This document shows positions 26,124 to 36,803 of a stretch of 64,000 nt of DNA, in pieces; the stretch's first letter is position 1, and the number at the start of each line of letters is the position of its first letter. The DNA is taken from contig CAWFYJ010000003.1 of NCBI GenBank assembly GCA_963820055.1, positions 868,001-932,000 on the forward strand. Direction: 5' to 3'. Under the pieces are notes generated by a model. The model did not search any database, was not told the DNA's origin, and worked only from the letters and a program-made list of their open reading frames with translations. The stretch is from RHKX01 sp963820055. Its GTDB lineage: Bacteria; Actinomycetota; Thermoleophilia; Solirubrobacterales; 70-9. The translations under genes were made by a program, and so were the position numbers.

Positions 26124-27275
26124 GCGGCGACCGCCGAGCAGTGGAGCGCGAGCCGATCGATCACGTAGCCCTGCTGCTCTTCCGAGAGGCCCGGGAACAA
26201 CGGCAGCAGGACCGTGTCATGAGCGGCCGCCTCCGTGTGGGAGGCAACGCGCCGGCATCCGACCGCGAAGTAGGCGCCCTCGAGATGGATCGCCATGACC
26301 CCTCGGCGGGTCGACGATGCCGTCCCCGAGCAGCAGTCGCATCAGCTCGAGCTGATCCGAGCGGCGACCCTCGCCGTCAGCCGCACCGGATAGGACTGCC
26401 AGGTCGCGGACCGCATACTCGGGATCGCGGGGAGTGTCGATGCCTTCGACCCCGCTCGAGGGCCGCCGTGTAGCGGTCGGCCAGCCGGCGCCGAATCCGG
26501 AGGATCTCGTCGAGGTCGCCGAGCTGGCGGATCCCGACCGCGGCCTGCAGATCGGTCATCCGCGCGTTCCAGCCGCGCTCCGGATAACGCCTCGATGACG
26601 ACCTCGTGCGGCGTCGTGGCGATCCGAGCGCGGAGCGATCCATCGCGTGCTGGCGCAGGCGCCTGAGCCGTTCGGCGAGCATCGGATCCTGGACGGCGAT
26701 CATCCCGCCCTCGCCGCAGGTGATCACCTTGCGGGGGTGGAAGGAGAAGCAGGCGAGCGGGCCGAGCGACCCGATCGTCCGGCCCCGGTACTCGGCGCCC
26801 ACCGCGCAGGCGGCGTCCTCGACCACCGCGAGCCCGTGTGCGCTCGGCGAGGTCGATGAAACTGTCCATGTCGGCCGGCAGACCGACCTGATGGACCGGT
26901 ACGACGCCTTGGTGCGCCGGCCCGATCCGGCGCTCGACGTCGACGGGATCGAGATTGCAGTCGTCTCCGGATCGACGTCGGCGAAGACCGGCGTGGCGCC
27001 GCAGTGCCAGACCGCGTTCGCGGTCGCGATGAACGAAAGGGACGGGACGATCACCTCGTCTCCCGGGCCGACGCCGGAGACGTACAGCGCGAGGTGCAGC
27101 GCGGTGCTGCAGCTCGACGTCGCGACGGCCTCGCGGAGCCCCGACCCGATGGGCGAAGGCCCGCTCGAACTCCTCGACCCGCGGGCCCTGGGTGAGCCAG
27201 CCCGACGCGATCACGTCGGCGACAGCCTCGGCCTCGCCGCCGCCGAACCACGGGCCGCGCGAACGGGACGTCCAT
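26120..27275 (-). CDS. DegT/DnrJ/EryC1/StrS aminotransferase (frameshifted)
   Basis: A PLP sugar aminotransferase broken by several frame changes. Pieces: MDVPFARP then VIASGWLTQGPRVEEFERAF; DEVIVPSLSFIATANAVWH and CGATPVFADVDPET; AVVEDAACAVGAEYRGRTIG; the PLP-lysine region CFSFHPRKVITCGEGGMI; then GWNARMTDLQAAVGIRQLG, and a C-terminus reading LFPGLSEEQQGYVIDRLAL ending HCSAVAA. The start shares a base with the epimerase stop (TGATG). It would aminate a keto-sugar nucleotide made by a locus dehydratase or oxidase. Confidence 0.78.
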
Positions 27276-28291
27276 CAGACCAGCGCCCGATCCCCGGATT
27301 CGGCCCGCCGCGCCCCGGCCGGCCCGCCACCAATCGACGAGGCTCCGGAGGCCCTCCTCGAGGTCGATCGCGGCCCGGAAGCCGAGCTCGCGCCTCGGCA
27401 CGCGAGGTGTCGGCGAGGCGTCGCGAGACCCCGTTGACCGCGCGCGGCGGGCCGTAGTCGATCGGCAGGTCCGAGCCCATCACGCCGAGCAAGCGTCGCG
27501 CGCCAGCTCGTTGAGGCTGGTCTCGGCGCCGCTGGCGACGTTGAAGACCTCGTCGGTCACATCGGACTCTGCGGCGAGCAGGTTCGCCCGAGCGATGTCG
27601 GTCGTGCAGACGAAGTCCATCGTCTGCGTCGCCGTCGCCGAGGATCAGCGGCGGCTCGCCGGCCTCGATCCGCTCCATCCAGCGGACCAGCACCTCCGTA
27701 TAGACGCCGTGGACGTCCATCCGCGGGCCGTAGACGTTGAAGTAGCGGAGCGCGACGTAATCGAGGCCGTTCATGGCGTGGTAGCTGCGCAGCAGGCCCT
27801 CGTTGAAGACCTTCGACGCGCCGTAGAGCGTGTCGTTCGCGTACGGGTCGTGGTCCTCGGTCGTCGGGAATTCGTGGGCCATGCCCGTAAACGGAGGCCG
27901 ACGATGCTGCGATCAGCCTTCTCGACGCCGCGCGGCGACCGCCGCTTCGACGACGTTGAAGGTGCCGTCGACCAGGACCTCTAGCGGCGAGCCGGGGTTC
28001 TTCGGCGCACTGCGTGATCCGGATCGCCGCCTGGTGGAAGACGACGTCGATGCCCTCGATCAGCTCGCCGACGAGCGCCCGGTCGCGGATGTCGCCCTCG
28101 ACGATCTCGAGGCGTCGCGTCGGACATCGCCCGGCGAGGTTCGCGCGCCGGCCCCGGACGAAGTTGTCGAGGACGACGACCTCGCTGCTGACATCGCGCT
28201 CGAGGAGCTGGTCGACGATCGTCGAGCCGATCGTCCCGGCGCCGCCGGTGACGAGAATGCGCTTGCCGGCGAGCTTCGAGGCGCCGCTCAC
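27275..28291 (-). CDS. NAD-dependent sugar epimerase/dehydratase (frameshifted)
   Basis: Extended SDR from a GTG at 28291 that overlaps the preceding stop (GTGA). NAD motif ILVTGGAGTIGSTIVDQLL, VVLDNFVRGRRANLAG, EGDIRDRALVGELIEGIDVV, FHQAAIRITQCAEEPR; then in other frames SSASVYG and NDTLYGASKVFNEGLLRSYH with Tyr-x-x-x-Lys, and LRYFNVYGPRMDVHGVYTEV. At least four single-base frame changes break it. Resembles UDP-glucose/UDP-GlcNAc 4-epimerases. It probably ends AESGDRALV at 27275, after one more extra G. Confidence 0.78.
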
Positions 28292-29191
28292 GTCGTCAAT
28301 CCCGCCTGTCGGAGCTTCAGCGGCTGGCGCATCCGCGCCCGCAGCTCGCGGCGGACGAAACGTCGGAAGTCCTCGTCCTCGACCTGCGGGATCCCGCGCA
28401 GGGCGGCGCGGCAGTAGCCGTAGAGGAATGCGACACCCGAGAGGCCGACCGGCGGGACGCTGGCGACCTTGAGCGAGCGCAGCGAGACCCAGCCGAGCCC
28501 GTAGTGGAGGATCCAGGCGCATTCTCCGTGGCGGGCGCGGCCGCGGAGGCGGCCGTCGGCGCGAGCCCCAGGGGCGGTGGTGGCGGGCGACGAGGTCGGG
28601 GAACGAGACCGTCTCGAATCCGCGCATCCGCGCATAGGTCTCGTCGATCGTGTCCCAGCCGAGGCGGTTCTGGAACCCCGCCGATCTGCTCGAAGCAGTC
28701 GCGCGGTAGAGCTTGACGGCGCCGTGGATGTGAGTCGCCGGGATCGGGATCAGCTTCCAGCCCGTGCGGTCCCGGCTCGGTGAGGCGGCCCGCCGCCAGA
28801 CCGAGGCGTCGGGTCCTCATCGAAGCGCTCGACAGGGTCGCGAACCACTCCGGCGGCAGTTCGACGTCGCCGTCGAGCTTGCCGATCGAGGTCGTAGTCC
28901 CGCACCCGGCCTCCTCGAGCCCGAGGTTGAACGCGAAGCACGGGACGCGCCAGGGCGAGATTGTCCTCACCGGCCGGGACCTCCTGCGGCGCCTCGAGGA
29001 CGGTGACGAAGTCGAGCTCCTGCTCCCAGTAACGGGCGACCTCGAGCGTGTCGTCGCGTGGAGCCGTCGTCGACGATCACCCAGCGATCCGGCGGCCGCT
29101 CCTGCGCGGCGACGGCCCGCGCGGTGCGGTCGAGGTGCTTGCCCTCGTTGTAGACGGGGCTGACGATCAGGATGCGGTGGCGGTCTCCCAT
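28288..29191 (-). CDS. glycosyltransferase family 2 (heavily frameshifted)
   Basis: The start MGDRHRILIVSPVYNEGKHL and WVIVDDGST show the GT2 nucleotide fold. Reading across frame changes gives LEVARYWEQELDFVTVLEAP, GKLDGDVELPPEWFATL (the DGD metal motif), then MRGFETVSFPDLVARHH and GECAWILHYGLGWVSLRSLK up to the end QPLKLRQAGLTT. I count at least six frame changes, most removable by deleting one C before a G or one extra G. First gene of the minus-strand operon that runs on to the epimerase, aminotransferase and GT4 genes. Confidence 0.75.
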
Positions 29192-29309
29192 CGCAGACAG
29201 CAACGGCCTGAGGCCCGCCGATCTTTTGCCGCCCTCGCCACGGCGGGTACCGGAGAAGGACGGGGAGGCGCGCTCGTTGCTTATCCGAGCGCACGTCTCT
29301 GCCCGATCG

Positions 29310-30180
29310 ATGCCGGAAGAAGCACCAAGCCCCCCCACGCAAGTCGACAGGTCTTCGCTGGCCGCCGTCTTCCGGCGACGGCGGATGGCGGCGGCGATCG
29401 GCGCCGCGGTGCTGATCGCGCTCCTCGCAGCGTTCGCCTCCGTCTTCCGGCTCGGTCTGCTGCCCCCGAAGCTCGAGCAGCGGAGCCTGGCCGTCGGCGC
29501 CGCCACCGCGCACGCCATCGTCGGCCCGAAGCTCGAGCGAGGGGACCTGACCGACGTCGACACGCTGACGGAGAGCTACCAGATCGATACGCGCATCGAC
29601 CGGGCGACGCTCGTCGCGAACGTGCATGACAAGCGGCAAGGTCGTCGACCGGATCGCTTCACGGATGGGTATCGAACGGTCGCGACATCGCCGCCACGAC
29701 CCAGGTGACCGCGAGCGTCCCGGACGCGCTCACCGAGCCGAACTTCGCCGATCGGGCGGCCCAGATCGCATCGTCGGGGCCCCGTACCGGCTCGACGTCC
29801 AGGCCAACCCGGCCCTCCCGGTCATCGACTCTACGGACTCGGCCCGACCGCCGCCGAGGCCGGTCGCGCTCGCCGACAAGGCCGTCGCGGCGGCAAACTC
29901 CTACCTGCGTGGGCTCGCAGGGCTACGTGGCGAAGTACTCCGGGAACCAGGCCGGCGTCCGGCTGAGCCGACGGCTCGGCACACCCGTCACGACCACCCT
30001 GAACCCGACGGCGCCAATGGAGATCGCCGCGCTGACGTTCCTGGTGGTCCTCGGGCTCTGCCTCGGCGTCGCTGCCGTCGTGCTCCGGATCGTCCTCCGG
30101 GGCTGGCGCGGCCTGGGACCGCGACCCAGCGAGACACAGGCGAGGCCGGTGGACGTTGGGACCGAGCCGTCAGGCGGGGC
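29310..30180 (+). CDS. Wzz-like polysaccharide chain-length-type membrane protein (frameshifted)
   Basis: ATG at 29310. A short cytoplasmic start precedes membrane helix 1 (about residues 29-47, IGAAVLIALLAAFASVFRLG). An outside domain follows, with LPPKLEQRSLAVGAATAHAI, DRATLVANV, VVDRIASRMGI and VAAANSYLRGL. Helix 2 near the end is ALTFLVVLGLCLGVAAVVLR. The layout is the same as the three intact Wzz-like genes at 39428-41864, which share ILPPSLEGNSVKLSSASTQV-type sequence. No kinase domain. At least three frame changes; the exact 3' end is uncertain. Confidence 0.65.
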
Positions 30181-31489
30181 ATGGCCACGACACCGGCCGG
30201 CTCCTGCCGTGGATGCTCGCTGGCGTTCATGGCGATGCTCTGGCTGGTGCCGTTCAACGGCGATCGCGATCGACGTCGCGCTGCCCATCGACCTCAAGCT
30301 CGACCGGATCGTGCTGCCCGCGATCGTTCTGCTCTGGCTGCTCGCGCTCGCGGCCGGGGGGCGTGGCGGCGCCGAGCCGCCGCGTGACTGCCATCCACGC
30401 CGCGATCGCCGGCTTCGCCGCCGTCGCGCTGCTCAGCGTCGTCGTCAACGCGGAGCCGCTCAGCAACGGTCTCAGCCTCGACCTCGCGATCAAGAAGCTG
30501 ACCCTTCTCGTCGCCTACGCGTCGGTCTTCGTCGTCGTCGCGAGCGCGGTCCGCCGCGACGAGATCGGGGCCTTCCTGAAGCTGAATCTGGTCCTCTCGG
30601 TCGTCTGCTCGATCGGCGTCATCTGGGAGTACCGGTACGGCTTCAACGTCTTCTACGACGTCGCCGCCGCACGTCCTGCCGCCGATCTTCGACGTCCAGA
30701 CCGCCCCGTCGGGCTTCGACGAGCTCGGGCGGCGTTCGGTCTCCGGTCCAACCGACCACAGCCTCGAGCTGGTCGCGATCCTCTCGATGGCGCTTCCGAT
30801 CGCGCTCGTCGGGCTGATGCGGGCGCGCGCAACTCCTGGGCAGATCCTGTACGTCGCTCGCCGCCGTGACGATCGGCGCGGCGATCATCTCCACTTACCG
30901 CAAGAGCGCCCTGCTGGCTCCCCGGCCGGAGTCGGCACGATCGCGTTCCTGGCCCGGCGGCAGGCCCTGCAGGCTGGCGCCGCTCGGGCTCCTCGCGCTG
31001 TGCCTTCTGCGCTGACCTCGTTCAGCGCCTTCGGCTCGATCTCGGTCAGCTCGATCCGGCGAGCTCGGAGTGCCCACGGTCGACGACCGCGTTTCCGACT
31101 ACGACGCCGTCCGCCCCGACATCCTCAGCAACCCCGTCCTCGGCCGCGGCTTCGGATCCTACGAGCACACGCACGCGACCCGACCAGGCGACGGATCCTC
31201 GACTCGGACCTGCTGCTGCGGGCGGTCGAGACGGGCATCATCGGGCTCGTCGCCTTCCTGGCGATGATCGCGACGGTGATCGTCGTCGCCCGCTCCGAGG
31301 TGCGTGCCGAGGGCCCGACGGCGGCCCCCCTGGCGATCATCGCCGCGGCGGCGGCGGCTGCGTTCCTCGCGCTCACAGCCCTCTTCGACGAGTGGTCGTT
31401 CCCACACGCCCCCTACGTCTTCATGGTCCTCGCCGGACTGCTGGCGGTCGCGACCGGAGCCCCCCACGGCAAGGCGGAGCAGCAGGTGA
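30156..31489 (+). CDS. O-antigen ligase/polymerase-like (Wzy-type) membrane protein (frameshifted)
   Basis: Polytopic protein. Pieces: RLLPWML, AFMAMLWLVPFN, LDRIVLPAIVLLWLLALAAG, AIAGFAAVALLSVVVNAEPL, LTLLVAYASVFVVVASAVRR, LNLVLSVVCSIGVIWEYRYG, HSLELVAILSMALPIALVGL, LRAVETGIIGLVAFLAMIAT and EWSFPHAPYVFMVLAGLLAV. The large periplasmic loop with a His-containing TDHSLELV is typical of the Wzy_C/O-antigen ligase family. At least four frame changes. The start (TTG 30156 or later) and the stop (TGA at 31487 after correcting a C6 run) are inferred. Would polymerise or ligate lipid-linked repeat units. Confidence 0.68.
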
Positions 31490-31564
31490 AGCAGCGTGTG
31501 CTTCGACGTCCGCAAATCCCGGCGGCACGCGAGAAACGGGTTCCCGCCCACGTTTCTCTACAGG

Positions 31565-33485
31565 ATGTGCGGCATCGTGGGACAAGTAAGGCCGGCGCAG
31601 AGCACGGTCGATCCGGAGCTGCCGCTTCGGATGTGCGCCCGGCTTGAGCACCGGGGGCCGGACTCGCGGGGCATCCACCTGAGACGGAACGTGGCACTCG
31701 GCATCCAGCGGCTTCGGGTGATCGATCTCGACACCGGGGACCAGCCGATCTACAACGAGGATCGCTCGATCGTCGTTGTCCTCAATGGCGAGATCTACAA
31801 CCACCGCGAGCTGCGTGCCGAACTCGAGGGCCGGGGACACAGCTTCCGGACGAGGTCGGATACGGAGGTGATCGTCCATCTCTACGAGGAGCTCGGCCAT
31901 CGCTGCGTCGAGCGCCTCGACGGGATGTTCGCGTTCGCCCTCTGGGACGAGCGCGAGGAGCGCCTCCTGCTCGCACGCGACCGTGTCGGCAAGAAGCCTC
32001 TCCTATACGCGCTCCGCGGCGGGGTCATCTCGTTCGCCAGCGAGATGCATGCCCTGCTTGCAGACTCCGAGATCGCCTTCGAGGTCGACGCTGGCTCCCT
32101 CGACGCTTACCTCGGGCCTCGGCTACGTTCCCGCGCCGCGGTCGGCGCTGCGCGGCGTCGAGAAGTTGCCCCCGGCCCACACCCTCGTGCTCGACCGCTC
32201 CGGCGTCGAGCTGAGCCGCTACTGGCGTCTCGACTACGGTCGGACCCGCGGCGGCGGAGTGGCCGAGATCGCCGAGGAGACTGCTCGAGCTGATCGGTGC
32301 GGCGACCAGAAAGCGGCTCGTGGCGGACGTCCCGGTCGGCGCCTTCCTCTCCGGCGGCATCGACTCCTCCGCCGTCGTCGCCGCGATGGCCGCCGAGTCC
32401 TCGCGGGCCGGTCCGTACCTTCTCGATCGGGTTCGACGACGACCGCTACGACGAGCTCCCACACGCTCGCCGTATCGCCGAGCGGTTCGGCACCGACCAC
32501 GAGGAGTTCCTCGTCCGTGCCGACGCGGTGTCGATCCTGCCCGACATCGTCCGCCATCACGGTGAGCCCTTCGCGGACCCGTCGGCGATACCGACCCACT
32601 ACCTCGCCGCCCTGACGCGGAACCGGGTCACCGTCGCCCTCAACGGCGACGGCGGCGACGAGTCGTTCGGCGGCTACAGCCGCTACGTGGCCAACTCGGT
32701 GGCGGCACGACTCGACCTCCTTCCCCGCCCGTTGCGGCGAGCGCTGGCCTTCGCAGCCTCAGGGCTCGGAAACCACGGTGATGTCGGCGAAGTCCGCAAC
32801 AAGCTGCGGCGCCTCGGCGGGGCGATGGCGCTCGGCGAGGCGGAGCGCTACGGGGCCTACATGTCATGGATCGGCAGAGATGCGCGAGCCGCGCTCTACA
32901 CGGCCGACTTCGCAGCCCAGGTCGGGCACGCCGCCGGAGACACCATCGCCGCCGCTTTCGAGGCCGCCTCGGGGGGGGACGTCGTGGACCGGATGCTGGA
33001 GGTCGACGTCAACACCTATCTCGTCGGCGACCTGATCGCCAAGGTCGACATCGCGACGATGGCCCACGGGCTCGAGGCTCGCTCCCCGCTCCTCGATCCC
33101 GAGTTGATGCAGTTCGCGGCCTCCCTTCCGGCCCGGATGAAGGTGCGGGGCCGGGAGAAGAAGTGGATCCTCCGCCGGGCCCTGCGCGGCACCCTGCCGG
33201 ACGATCTCCTCGATCGTCCGAAGCAGGGTTTCTCGGTGCCGTTGTCCACCTGGCTTCGCGGTGATCTGCGACCGTGGGCCGCCGAGATCCTCCTCGACAG
33301 GGAGACGATCGGCTCGAGGGTACTTCCAGCCCGCCGCCGTCGAAGACCTGCTCACCCGCCACGACGCCGGCTCCGATGCCCTGGCGAAGCCGATCTGGGC
33401 GCTGATCATGCTCGAGCTCTGGCACCGCGGGGCGATCGAAGCGACCGCTCACTCGCGGCGGAGTCCCCGCGGTGGCCTGAGATGA
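31565..33485 (+). CDS. asparagine synthase-type amidotransferase (frameshifted)
   Basis: Begins MCGIVGQVRPAQSTV, with Cys2 as the glutaminase nucleophile, then CARLEHRGPDSRGIH and LNGEIYNHRELRAELEGRGH. The synthetase half has VPVGAFLSGGIDSSAVVAAM (the SGGIDS PP-loop), RTFSIGFDDDRYDELPHARR, ALNGDGGDESFGGYSRY, MAHGLEARSPLLDPELMQFA and DRPKQGFSVPLSTWLRGDLR. Frame changes lie near 32118, 32286, 32405 and 33320, all fixable by removing one base. Homologues in polysaccharide loci amidate sugar carboxylates. Its TGA overlaps the flippase ATG (ATGA). Confidence 0.85.
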
Positions 33486-34945
33486 CGGACGTGATGACGC
33501 GCCGCGACGAGGAAGTCGAGGTCCTCGAGACCACGGCCCGGCGGGCGTTGTGGTGGAGCGTGGCCAACAACGTCGTCGGCCGGGTCGGCACGACGCTGAT
33601 CGGGATCGTCCTCGCGCGGATCCTCAGCCCCGAGGACTACGGCGTCTATGCAGTCGCGCTCGTCGTCCTCAACATCCTCCTGAGCATGAACGAACTCGGC
33701 GTCAGCATGGCGATCGTCCGACGGCGCGGAGACGTCTCCGAGATAGCGCCGACGGTCGGGACGCTCTCGCTCGCTACGAGCCTGCTGATGTGGCTGATCA
33801 TCTTCGCCACCGCGCCGCTGGTCGCGGACGCCCTCGGCGTCGCCGATGCGTCGGGGGTGATCAGGGTCCTGGCGCTGGCGATCATCATCGATGCCCTGAC
33901 CGCCGTTCCGGCCGCATTGATGACGCGCGACTTCATGCAGAAGGAGCGGCTGATCGTCGATTCGGCCGGGTTCGTCGTCACGTCGGTGGTCGTCGCTCGC
34001 CCTCGCCGCTGCCGGCGCCGGGCCTGGGCCCTCGTCTGGGGCGCCCTGCTCGGGAACCTGGTCAATGCCGCGTTCATCCTCCGCTACGCGCCCCACCGCT
34101 ACGGCTTCGGGTTCCGCACCCAGGTGGCACGCGAGCTGCTCGGCTTCGGCCTGCCGCTGGCCGCCGCGAGCCTGCTGATCATCGCCCTGCTCGAGATCGA
34201 CTACATCGTCATCGGAGCCGAGCTCGGAGCCGTCTCGCTGGGCTTCTATCTGCTCGCCTTCAACCTCTCCACGTGGCCGGTGAACATGTTCTCGGCCCCG
34301 GCTCGGCGGATCTCGCTGCCACTGTTCGCGCGCCTCCACAACGGGGAGACGAGCGCATCCGACGCCTTCGTCCCGGTGTGCTGTGCGCTGCTGCTGGTCA
34401 CCCTTCCCGCCTGCGTTCTGCTTGCGGTCTTCGCCGAGCCGACTCGTCCGGCTGGTATACGGCGATCGCTGGATGCCTTCGTCCGAGGTTCTGCCATGGC
34501 TGATGGTCCTCGCCTTCACCCGCGTCCTCGGCGAGCTCGTCTACGACTTCCTCGTCGCCCTCGGAATGTCGCGCTCGAACCTCTCCCTGCAGGCGATCTG
34601 GCTCGTCGCCCTGATCGTCACACTGCCGGTGGCGGTGCGCCTCGACGGGATCGTCGGCGTCGCGATCGCGTCACGCATGCGTGGCTCTGGCGATCGTGCT
34701 GCCGTCCTACGCCTTCATCCTGCACCATGCCGGCGTCTCCCTGCGGGGCCTCGCCGCCAAGCTGCATGCGGCCGCTCGCCGGCGGGGTCCTCGGCGCCGC
34801 GGCCGGTATCTGTGCGGTCGAGCTGATCGGCGACGGGATCGTCGCCCAGATCGCGATCGGCGGAGCGCTTGTGGCCGGCATCTACGTCGTCGTCGTCTAC
34901 CCGATGAGGGCGATGCTGACGGCTCCTCTGGCGGGGTCGGTGTGA
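33482..34945 (+). CDS. Wzx-like oligosaccharide flippase (frameshifted)
   Basis: ATG at 33482. MATE/MOP-type membrane protein with many helices: ALWWSVANNVVGRVGTTLIG, ILSPEDYGVYAVALVVLNIL, GVSMAIVRRRGDVSEIAPTV, ELLGFGLPLAAASLLIIALL, VSLGFYLLAFNLSTWPVNM, then LVRLVYGDRWMPSSEVLPWL and FTRVLGELVYDFLVALGMSR. Frame changes near 33990/34025, 34440, 34675 and 34770. It would move lipid-linked repeat units across the membrane before polymerisation by the Wzy-like protein. Its TGA overlaps the next ATG (TGATG). Confidence 0.8.
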   Translation: MTDVMTRRDEEVEVLETTARRALWWSVANNVVGRVGTTLIGIVLARILSPEDYGVYAVALVVLNILLSMNELGVSMAIVRRRGDVSEIAPTVGTLSLATSLLMWLIIFATAPLVADALGVADASGVIRVLALAIIIDALTAVPAALMTRDFMQKERLIVDSAGFVVTSVVVARPRRCRRRAWALVWGALLGNLVNAAFILRYAPHRYGFGFRTQVARELLGFGLPLAAASLLIIALLEIDYIVIGAELGAVSLGFYLLAFNLSTWPVNMFSAPARRISLPLFARLHNGETSASDAFVPVCCALLLVTLPACVLLAVFAEPTRPAGIRRSLDAFVRGSAMADGPRLHPRPRRARLRLPRRPRNVALEPLPAGDLARRPDRHTAGGGAPRRDRRRRDRVTHAWLWRSCCRPTPSSCTMPASPCGASPPSCMRPLAGGVLGAAAGICAVELIGDGIVAQIAIGGALVAGIYVVVVYPMRAMLTAPLAGSV

Positions 34946-36114
34946 TGCCGGCATTCGAGAAGCGACGTCTGTCTGTCGCCGGGACCTCGTGGGACGGGGT
35001 CTGGCAGTCGGAGCGACACCTCGGCGATGCAGCTCGCTCGCCGCGGTCCCGTCCTCTGGGTCGACCCGCAGATGTCGCGGCTGAGCCCGCTACGCGACCC
35101 CGCGGCCCGCCGGGCGCTGCGCGAGGACAGGCTCCGGCCCGTCGGGCCGAACCTGTTGCGACTGACGCCGGTGACCGTCCCGGGCGTCACCCGCCCGGTG
35201 CTCCGCGACGTCGCCGGGCGCGAGGCGCGACGAGCAGTCCGCCGTGCCGTGGAACGGATCGGGATGCCGGTCGGATTGACGATCGTTGCCTCGCTGAACG
35301 ACATGCTCGACGTCGTTCCCTGCGACGCCAGCATCTTCTTCGGAACCGACGACTACGTCGCCGGGGCCAGGTTGATGGGCACCGACCCGGCTTGGCTGCA
35401 GCGCTCGACCGAACGCCAGCTCGAGCGAGCCGACGTCGTTGTCGCCACCTCGCAGGTGCTCGCCGATCGCTGGTCGGGGCATCGCGGGGACATCCACTTC
35501 CTACCGAACGGCTGCGATTTCGAGCGCCTGTCCGCATCCGATCGCGCCGCGCCCCCCGAGGACGTCGTCCTGCCGCGGCCGATCGCTGGATTCCTCGGTC
35601 ACATGTCCGAGCGGATCGACCTCGAGATGCTCGACGCGGTCGCCGATACCGGCGCCTCCCTGCTGCTCGTCGGACCGCGCCAGCCGACCTTCGAGATTGC
35701 CAAGCTCGACGCGCTGATAGCGCGCCCGAACGTCCAGTGGGTCGGCGCCAAGCGGTTCACCGAGCTGCCCTCCTATCTGCGGGTGATCGACGTCGGCCTG
35801 ACGCCCTACTCGCAGTCGTCGTTCAATCGCGCGAGCTTCCCGCTGAAGACGCTCGACTATCTCGCCGGCGGGCGGGTGGTGGTCGCATCCGACCTTCCCG
35901 CTCACCGCTGGTTGGGGACCGAGCAGGTCCACATCACGACGACGCCGGCGGATTTCGGCGCCGCGACAGCGAAGCTGCTCGCGACGCCCCGCGGGCCCGA
36001 GGTCACCTGCGCGTGCCATCGCGTCGCAGCCCGGAATTCCTGGGCTGTCCGGGCATCCGAGCTCACGGAGCTCGCATCGGCTGCCCACCCGCGGCCCGAT
36101 CGGTGGTCGCGTGA
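34945..36114 (+). CDS. glycosyltransferase group 1 (GT-B), frameshifted near both ends
   Basis: ATG at 34945 gives MPAFEKRRLSVAGTSWDGVW. About 35015 one extra base leads into MQLARRGPVLWVDPQMSRLS. The body is intact: FFGTDDYVAGARLMGTDPAW, ADVVVATSQVLADRWSGHRG, FLPNGCDFERL, RPIAGFLGHMSERIDLEMLD, LIARPNVQWVGAKRFTELPS and LKTLDYLAGGRVVVASDLPA. As printed, the body frame runs on to 36229. The GTGA overlap with the next gene suggests the true stop is TGA 36112-36114. Resembles locus glycosyltransferases with a WsaF/TagE-like fold. Confidence 0.78.
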   Translation: MPAFEKRRLSVAGTSWDGVWQSERHLGDAARSPRSRPLGRPADVAAEPATRPRGPPGAARGQAPARRAEPVATDAGDRPGRHPPGAPRRRRARGATSSPPCRGTDRDAGRIDDRCLAERHARRRSLRRQHLLRNRRLRRRGQVDGHRPGLAAALDRTPARASRRRCRHLAGARRSLVGASRGHPLPTERLRFRAPVRIRSRRAPRGRRPAAADRWIPRSHVRADRPRDARRGRRYRRLPAARRTAPADLRDCQARRADSAPERPVGRRQAVHRAALLSAGDRRRPDALLAVVVQSRELPAEDARLSRRRAGGGRIRPSRSPLVGDRAGPHHDDAGGFRRRDSEAARDAPRARGHLRVPSRRSPEFLGCPGIRAHGARIGCPPAARSVVA

Positions 36115-36803
36115 GGGAGCGGGATCTCATCCTGATCGGTTGCGGCGGCTTCGGCCGCGAGACGGCCGACGTCGTATGCGCGATCAACGCGGTCGAGCCG
36201 CGCTGGCGGCTGCGGGGCTTTCTCGATGACAGCCCCGAGCTTCACGGCGGAACGGTCTCGGGGCTGCCCGTCCTGGGCCCGATCGATGCCGCCGCTGATC
36301 ATCCGGACGCGGCGATCGCGATCACGACCGGAAGACCCGACAACTTCGTGAGCCGCTCGCTGATCGCCGGCCGTCTCGACCTCGACGAGGAGCGTTACGC
36401 GACGCTCGTCCACCCGACATCCGCGGTCGGTACGAACTGCTCGATCGGCGTCGGATCGGTGCTGCTGGCGCACGTCACGCTGACCACCGACGTCGTCGTC
36501 GGCAGGCACGTCGCGGCGATGCCACAGGTCGTCCTCCCACATGACACCGTCGTCGGCGACTTCGCGACGTTCGCCTCCGGAGTCCGGGTCGGCGGGGGTT
36601 GCGAGATCGGCTCCGAGGCTTACATGGGAAGTGGCTCATCGCTCCGCGAAGGGTTGTGCGTCGGAACCAGGGCGATGGTCGCGATGGGCGCCCTGGTCAC
36701 CCGCGACGTTCCGCCGGAACGCCTTTGGTGCGGTTTCCCGGCCCGCGATGCCGGTCGTGCCCCGATCCCCGAACAGCCGCAGATCGGAGCCCAGCGGCCA
36801 TGA
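36111..36803 (+). CDS. NeuD/PglD-like sugar O- or N-acyltransferase
   Basis: 230 aa, GTG at 36111. The N-terminal nucleotide-sugar domain starts DLILIGCGGFGRETADVVCA. From about residue 100 a left-handed beta-helix reads HPTSAVGTNCSIGVGSVLL, VVLPHDTVVGDFATFASGVR and SLREGLCVGTRAMVAMGALV, with the probable catalytic His in VLPHDTVVG. Family members acetylate sialic acid or amino-sugar nucleotides. Overlaps its neighbours by 4 bp on both sides, so it belongs to the same operon. Confidence 0.88.
   Translation: MRERDLILIGCGGFGRETADVVCAINAVEPRWRLRGFLDDSPELHGGTVSGLPVLGPIDAAADHPDAAIAITTGRPDNFVSRSLIAGRLDLDEERYATLVHPTSAVGTNCSIGVGSVLLAHVTLTTDVVVGRHVAAMPQVVLPHDTVVGDFATFASGVRVGGGCEIGSEAYMGSGSSLREGLCVGTRAMVAMGALVTRDVPPERLWCGFPARDAGRAPIPEQPQIGAQRP

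Noticed and set aside
23898..36114. Programmed ribosomal frameshifting as the cause of the split genes
   Set aside because: Too many sites per gene, in unrelated families, without slippery heptamers or a common downstream structure.
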